A stretch of 34,241 nucleotides of DNA from NCBI GenBank assembly GCA_018302685.1, contig JAGVZK010000010.1, positions 1 through 34,241 of the forward strand, in the 5' to 3' direction. Under the pieces are notes generated by a model. That model was not told the origin of the DNA, did not search any database, and worked only from the letters and a program-made list of their open reading frames with translations. Position numbers and translations under genes: made by a program. This DNA is from Candidatus Woesearchaeota archaeon (GTDB lineage: Archaea > Nanobdellota > Nanobdellia > SCGC-AAA011-G17 > GW2011-AR20). The stretch's first letter is position 1. Each line of letters starts with the position of its first letter. This document shows positions 31,751 to 34,241 of the stretch, in pieces.

Positions 31751-31813
31751 GGAAATTTTCAGATTTAGGAATATTTAAGTTTTTGGTTGTTCGACTTTGT
31801 TAAATAAGATGTG

Positions 31814-31822
31814 TTTATAAAG
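31814..31822 (+). promoter_or_regulatory. Candidate TATA box before the structured spacer
   Basis: TTTATAAAG on the plus strand, pointing into the gene-free, hairpin-rich spacer and not toward any open frame of note. It would start a transcript near 31845. Confidence 0.4.
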
Positions 31823-31844
31823 CTTTCTATTTGTTACTACTAAT

Positions 31845-32072
31845 AAAAGACTATCTAACTATAAGTTCCCCTCCCTTTACGTCTTTATGTGGTGGGGCTT
31901 CGCCATTGAAGACAGCATTCTCAAAAACTTTGATTTTTTGCCTTCGGCATCGTTGCACTAAATTTCAGCCCCACAGGGAATATAACAGCGGACGCCGTCC
32001 CTTGTTAAGTTCGTTTCCAGCTTTTACGAAGTTCTGGAAACTTGCGTCCGCAAAGTACTTTTTAGTGGCTAG
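31845..32072 (+). ncRNA. Candidate structured non-coding RNA or palindromic element
   Basis: The trpS-to-TrmB spacer (31751-32148) has no convincing gene but strong foldable sequence. Stem 1 pairs GTGGGGCT (31892-31899) with AGCCCCAC (31967-31974), enclosing a TGCC-TTC-GGCA hairpin. A composite hairpin follows: GCGGACGC (31988-31995) with GCGTCCGC (32044-32051), and inside it GTTTCCAG (32013-32020) with CTGGAAAC (32034-32041), both perfect 8-bp stems. The element then runs into the 16-bp inverted repeat. It could be a transcript from the TATA at 31814 or a palindrome-bearing mobile-element end. I see no match to SRP or RNase P RNA. Confidence 0.4.
32056..32071 (+). repeat. Left copy of 16-bp inverted repeat
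   Basis: TACTTTTTAGTGGCTA, whose exact reverse complement lies at 33664-33679. The pair bounds the TrmB-like regulator and the cis-prenyltransferase-like gene. Outside and inside flanks do not match, and no target duplication is visible. Confidence 0.85.
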
Positions 32073-32148
32073 TGTTCAATAGAAAGAGCGAAGAGACACA
32101 TCAAGAACAAATATTAAGGGGACATTTCGTAGTGATTGTAGATGTGTA

Positions 32149-32865
32149 TTATTTTTTACTTACACTCCAAAGAATATTAAAATATATTTTGAACGTGTCT
32201 GCAAACTCTTTTCCCCTAATAACTATTGAAACAACTTCAGTTTCATCAAGTTTTCCAATAATTAGATTGTTTTCATAAATTACAAATCCTACTGAAGAAG
32301 AAAATCTTTCAGGCAAAAATTTATATTCTATCTTTTTAAAGAATTTTAATCTTTCAGATATATTTTTAGTATCTGGTTGTAGTAGTTTTATCTTTAATTG
32401 TTCAAATTTATCTCGTATGTACTTTGAAAACTTAAAACTTTCAACAAGATGTAAACCTCCGCCAACCCAATAGACTTCTTTTCCATTTTCAATTGCATCT
32501 TCTAAGATTGTCTTTATTCCTTGTTTTCCCGTTAATATTTCTATTTTTGTGTTGTTGAATTTTGATTTTTGTAAATTTTGTAAAATAGGCAGAATTGTCT
32601 CTAATGTGAATACTTTTTCATCTATTAATTGTTTTAGTGTTTTAACATCATTCGCATTGAAAAATTTTGTCCCATTAACAATATTATATGTTAATAGACC
32701 TTTAGTGATTAATAATTCTAAGTTATCATAAATAGTTCTTCTGTTGATTCCCGTATTTTTAGAGAGTGTGACTGTTGTTTGTTGCGGAATTTTTAATAAA
32801 GATAAATATATTTTTGATTCTATGGTATTTAATCCTAATTTTTTTAATTCTTCATAGAGTTCCAT
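32149..32865 (-). CDS. TrmB-family transcriptional regulator
   Basis: A 238-residue regulator. The N-terminal winged helix is typical of TrmB (MELYEELKKLGLNTIESKIYLSLLKIPQQTTVTLSKNTGINRRTIYDNLELLITKGLL), followed by a coiled linker (LKQLIDEKVFTLETILPILQNLQ) and a C-terminal TrmB sensor-like domain (KIEILTGKQGIKTILEDAIENGKEVYWVGGGLHL). I chose ATG 32865 rather than 32964 because a TATA (GCTTTATATATTTG, 32883-32896) lies just upstream and the longer form would overlap the divergent gene. Codons are AT-rich (AAA, TTA, AGA) compared with trpS. It probably controls the divergent prenyltransferase-like gene (inference). Confidence 0.85.
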   Translation of the reverse strand: MELYEELKKLGLNTIESKIYLSLLKIPQQTTVTLSKNTGINRRTIYDNLELLITKGLLTYNIVNGTKFFNANDVKTLKQLIDEKVFTLETILPILQNLQKSKFNNTKIEILTGKQGIKTILEDAIENGKEVYWVGGGLHLVESFKFSKYIRDKFEQLKIKLLQPDTKNISERLKFFKKIEYKFLPERFSSSVGFVIYENNLIIGKLDETEVVSIVIRGKEFADTFKIYFNILWSVSKK

Positions 32866-32882
32866 ATCATCAAGGATTCGTT

Positions 32883-32896
32883 CAAATATATAAAGC
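32883..32896 (-). promoter_or_regulatory. TATA box for the TrmB-like gene
   Basis: Minus-strand GCTTTATATATTTG, 18-31 nt before the ATG at 32865; it decides the shorter start. Confidence 0.5.
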
Positions 32897-32952
32897 TTAC
32901 GGGGGATTTCCCACACATTGATTATTATACTTAATGATGATACCCTTCGATA

Positions 32953-33621
32953 ATGATAAAACACATACTGTTTATGCCTGATGGAAACAGACGATTTGCT
33001 AAAGAAAAAAACATTTCTCTTGAAGAATCATATCTTGTAGGTGCTAAATCTCTTAGATTATTTAGTGATTTTTTTCTTTTAGAAAATAATTGGAATATAT
33101 TAACGATGCATTGGATGTCTAGATACACGCATGGTAGAAATGATGGGAGTCTTAATCCTATCTATGATGCACTATATAATGAATTTACAAAATTACATGA
33201 TGAGAAATATTTTTCTAAAAAAGATATTAAATTCAAGTGGATTGATCATTCTAATAAACTGCCTAAAAATTTGGTAGAACTGTGCCAAATATTAGAGAAA
33301 GAATCCAGTTATGGGGACAAAATATGCTATAATTTATTGGGTTATGATTTGGAAACAGATGAACGAATAGCATATGAACAAACAAATAATTATGAAGATT
33401 TTACAAAAAATAGATTAATTCCTGATATAGATTTGATTATTCGAACTACTGAGATGAGATTATCAAAAGGTCCAGTTTATGCTATGTCTCAAGCACAGAT
33501 GCTCTTAGTTCATAAACTTAATCCAGAATTAACAAGAGACGATTTGGAAAGATCATTACATGAATATAATGCTCTTGTAGAATACAGAAAGATAACGAAT
33601 CCCATTCATTTATCTACTTAA
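32953..33621 (+). CDS. Divergent cis-prenyltransferase (UppS-like) protein
   Basis: Related to undecaprenyl/polyprenyl diphosphate synthases. The first motif HILFMPDGNRRFAK (Asp10, Arg13, Arg14) matches HIAxIMDGNxRWA, and the later DIDLIIRTTEMRLSKGPVYAM matches DLLIRTSGExRLSNF (Arg164 and Arg169 kept, one residue shorter). The Glu that binds magnesium in the usual YAE is Gln182 (SQAQMLL), and the STENW segment is unrecognisable (LTMHWMSRYTHGRN). It may have changed activity or act as a non-catalytic partner. Length 222 aa is close to normal. It is divergent from the TrmB-like gene within the 16-bp inverted repeats, and AT-rich. Confidence 0.75.
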   Translation: MIKHILFMPDGNRRFAKEKNISLEESYLVGAKSLRLFSDFFLLENNWNILTMHWMSRYTHGRNDGSLNPIYDALYNEFTKLHDEKYFSKKDIKFKWIDHSNKLPKNLVELCQILEKESSYGDKICYNLLGYDLETDERIAYEQTNNYEDFTKNRLIPDIDLIIRTTEMRLSKGPVYAMSQAQMLLVHKLNPELTRDDLERSLHEYNALVEYRKITNPIHLST

Positions 33622-33663
33622 ACTTTTCTTTTGTAGTCTAAATGTCCCATTCTCCGTCATTCG

Positions 33664-33679
33664 TAGCCACTAAAAAGTA
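33664..33679 (-). repeat. Right copy of 16-bp inverted repeat
   Basis: TAGCCACTAAAAAGTA, exact reverse complement of 32056-32071. It starts 42 bp after the prenyltransferase-like stop. The bounded segment is about 1.6 kb. Confidence 0.85.
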
Positions 33680-33718
33680 TTGAAATTAACATTGCTTGAC
33701 CTGAAGCGAAGCGGAAGG

Positions 33719-33746
33719 CACGAGTGGAGCAAGAAGCGACCTCGTG
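33719..33746. repeat. Hairpin CACGAG...CTCGTG in spacer
   Basis: CACGAG (33719-33724) pairs with CTCGTG (33741-33746). The inside, CGAGTG-GAGCAAGAAGCG-ACCTCGT, resembles CGAGTGAAACGAGCAACCTCGT near 34209-34230, so a related copy lies on the far side of the 78-aa gene. The 228-bp spacer 33622-33849 contains no gene. Confidence 0.45.
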
Positions 33747-33759
33747 AGTTGAGATTTCG

Positions 33760-33824
33760 TTCTCAGCCGATTTCGTAGCGTAGTTGCTGAAAGTGTATTA
33801 ATTTTAGAGTAGCGAAAGATTTAT
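33760..33824. repeat. Left arm of degenerate inverted repeat around the 78-aa gene
   Basis: Holds, in order, TTCTCAGCC (33760-33768), TTGCTGAAAG (33784-33793) and TAGCGAAAGATTTAT (33810-33824). Exact reverse complements occur in mirrored order at 34197-34205, 34103-34112 and 34083-34097. The innermost 15-bp block also supplies part of the TATA box of the enclosed gene. Confidence 0.7.
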
Positions 33825-33828
33825 AAAC
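33820..33828 (+). promoter_or_regulatory. TATA box for the 78-aa gene
   Basis: TTTATAAAC, 22-30 nt before the ATG at 33850, overlapping the end of the inverted-repeat arm. Confidence 0.55.
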
Positions 33829-33849
33829 GAAATGTTTTTCTTCTAAATT

Positions 33850-34086
33850 ATGGAAGAACTTTATAGAAAAATTAAGAGCGAATTCTATAAGATAATGAAT
33901 ATTGCTTCAATAGCAGGATTTTATATAGGCGGTGCGATGCAATTAAAAGGAATGAACGCCAATAATGATAAGCTGATTGAAGTTGGATTATATACTACTC
34001 TCCTCTCGGCAGGTTATTATTTAGGCAGAAAATTTGCGGAAAAACAATTTAAAAAAGCTTCTAATCTTGAAAATAAACTAAAATAA
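33850..34086 (+). CDS. Small membrane protein, 78 aa
   Basis: Not recognised. An amphipathic N-terminus (MEELYRKIKSEFYKIMN) is followed by a Gly-rich hydrophobic segment (IASIAGFYIGGAMQL), a polar turn with NANNDK, a second hydrophobic segment (VGLYTTLLSAGYYLG) and a Lys-rich tail. This suggests a small two-helix membrane hairpin. The gene is flanked by mirrored repeat arms; the right 15-bp copy (34083-34097) overlaps its stop codon. A clean TATA box supports expression. Small membrane proteins of this sort occur in mobile elements as toxins or holin-like factors, but nothing here proves that. Confidence 0.6.
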   Translation: MEELYRKIKSEFYKIMNIASIAGFYIGGAMQLKGMNANNDKLIEVGLYTTLLSAGYYLGRKFAEKQFKKASNLENKLK

Positions 34087-34205
34087 ATCTTTCGCTAAAT
34101 TTCTTTCAGCAATTTCGTTAAAGCTTTGTTAGACAAAGTTGCATAGCAATTTTGTAAATTTTCTTTGTGTGGCTTTAACGAAGCGAGAAATCATAAGGCT
34201 GAGAA
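34083..34205. repeat. Right arm of degenerate inverted repeat
   Basis: Mirror of 33760-33824: ATAAATCTTTCGCTA (34083-34097), CTTTCAGCAA (34103-34112), GGCTGAGAA (34197-34205). Between the second and third block is an extra nested hairpin (34114-34182), which makes this arm about twice as long as the left. Confidence 0.7.
34114..34182. repeat. Nested hairpin in the right arm
   Basis: TTCGTTAAAGC (34114-34124) pairs perfectly with GCTTTAACGAA (34172-34182). Inside, ACAAAG (34133-34138) pairs with CTTTGT (34163-34168), and a TTGC-ATA-GCAA hairpin sits at 34139-34149. It could be a transcript end structure of the 78-aa gene or a recombination site. Confidence 0.55.
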
Positions 34206-34241
34206 TTGCGAGTGAAACGAGCAACCTCGTTGGGTGGGTGG

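Noticed and set aside
31988-32051. Integron attC site
   Set aside because: The composite hairpin resembles an attC in shape, but the GTTRRRY/RYYYAAC core boxes are absent and no integrase is seen.
31845-32072. SRP RNA or RNase P RNA
   Set aside because: The spacer folds well, but the conserved helix-8 and CR motifs of these RNAs are not visible.
32149-32964. Longer 271-codon start for the TrmB-like gene
   Set aside because: It would overlap the divergent gene, and the extra 33 residues do not look like the TrmB N-terminus; a TATA box supports 32865.
32056-33679. Complete insertion sequence
   Set aside because: No transposase or target-site duplication is present between or beside the inverted repeats.
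1-34241. CRISPR array
   Set aside because: No regularly spaced repeats of 24-40 nt are present; the repeats near the right end are inverted and few.

Overview
The window is chromosomal DNA from an archaeon, most likely a member of the DPANN radiation (Woesearchaeota/Pacearchaeota-like; the lineage is my inference). Archaeal hallmarks seen directly are FttA/aCPSF1, an archaeal proteasome beta subunit, Rpo7-Spt4-S24e-S27ae, Rpo6 (RpoK), L35Ae, L10e/uL16, an Ogg2-type glycosylase with a C-terminal lysine, a tRNA with a bulge-helix-bulge intron, and A/T-rich TATA boxes about 20-35 nt before many start codons. Enolase, HisRS and SpeD are short for their families and genes are tightly packed, as is usual for reduced DPANN genomes.

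Layout. 1-3.1 kb: nitroreductase (cut by the window edge), superoxide dismutase, an orphan, a GH10-like lipoprotein and a small zinc-ribbon protein. 3.1-7.4 kb: a YdjM-like membrane protein, oligoendopeptidase F overlapping endonuclease III, an orphan, Ogg2 and a minimal SpeD-like protein, followed by a frameshifted squalene/phytoene-synthase relic. 7.8-10.3 kb: psmB-fttA operon on the minus strand. 10.4-12.6 kb: two orphans divergent from a conserved PIN-rpo7-spt4-rps24e-rps27ae operon. 12.6-16.5 kb: a structured intergenic element, scpA, a DUF4013 protein, and on the minus strand tRNA-His-hisS-phosphoesterase. 16.7-21.5 kb: rpl35ae-rpl10e, pcm divergent from a PIG-L deacetylase/glycosyltransferase pair, a RelE-toxin relic, rpoK and enolase. 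21.6-25.4 kb: MscS-like helix protein, DUF115-like protein, metG and rps2. 25.4-30.2 kb: two convergent, overlapping sets of secreted or membrane-anchored proteins, several with pilin-like N-termini and two cysteine-rich. 30.7-31.8 kb: trpS.

The last 2.4 kb (about 31.8-34.24 kb) differs. Its genes are visibly richer in A+T, and they are separated by structured, repeat-bearing spacers. A TrmB-family regulator and a divergent cis-prenyltransferase-like protein are bounded by a perfect 16-bp inverted repeat. The next gene, a 78-residue membrane protein, is bounded by a perfect 15-bp inverted repeat within longer degenerate inverted arms. No transposase or integrase is visible. This is the best candidate for an undescribed mobile or cassette-like system.

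Functionally most of the window is core information processing (transcription, translation, protein turnover, base-excision repair). The accessory part comprises surface proteins, glycan modification and isoprenoid-related genes. Several divergent gene pairs appear to share one near-palindromic TATA box.
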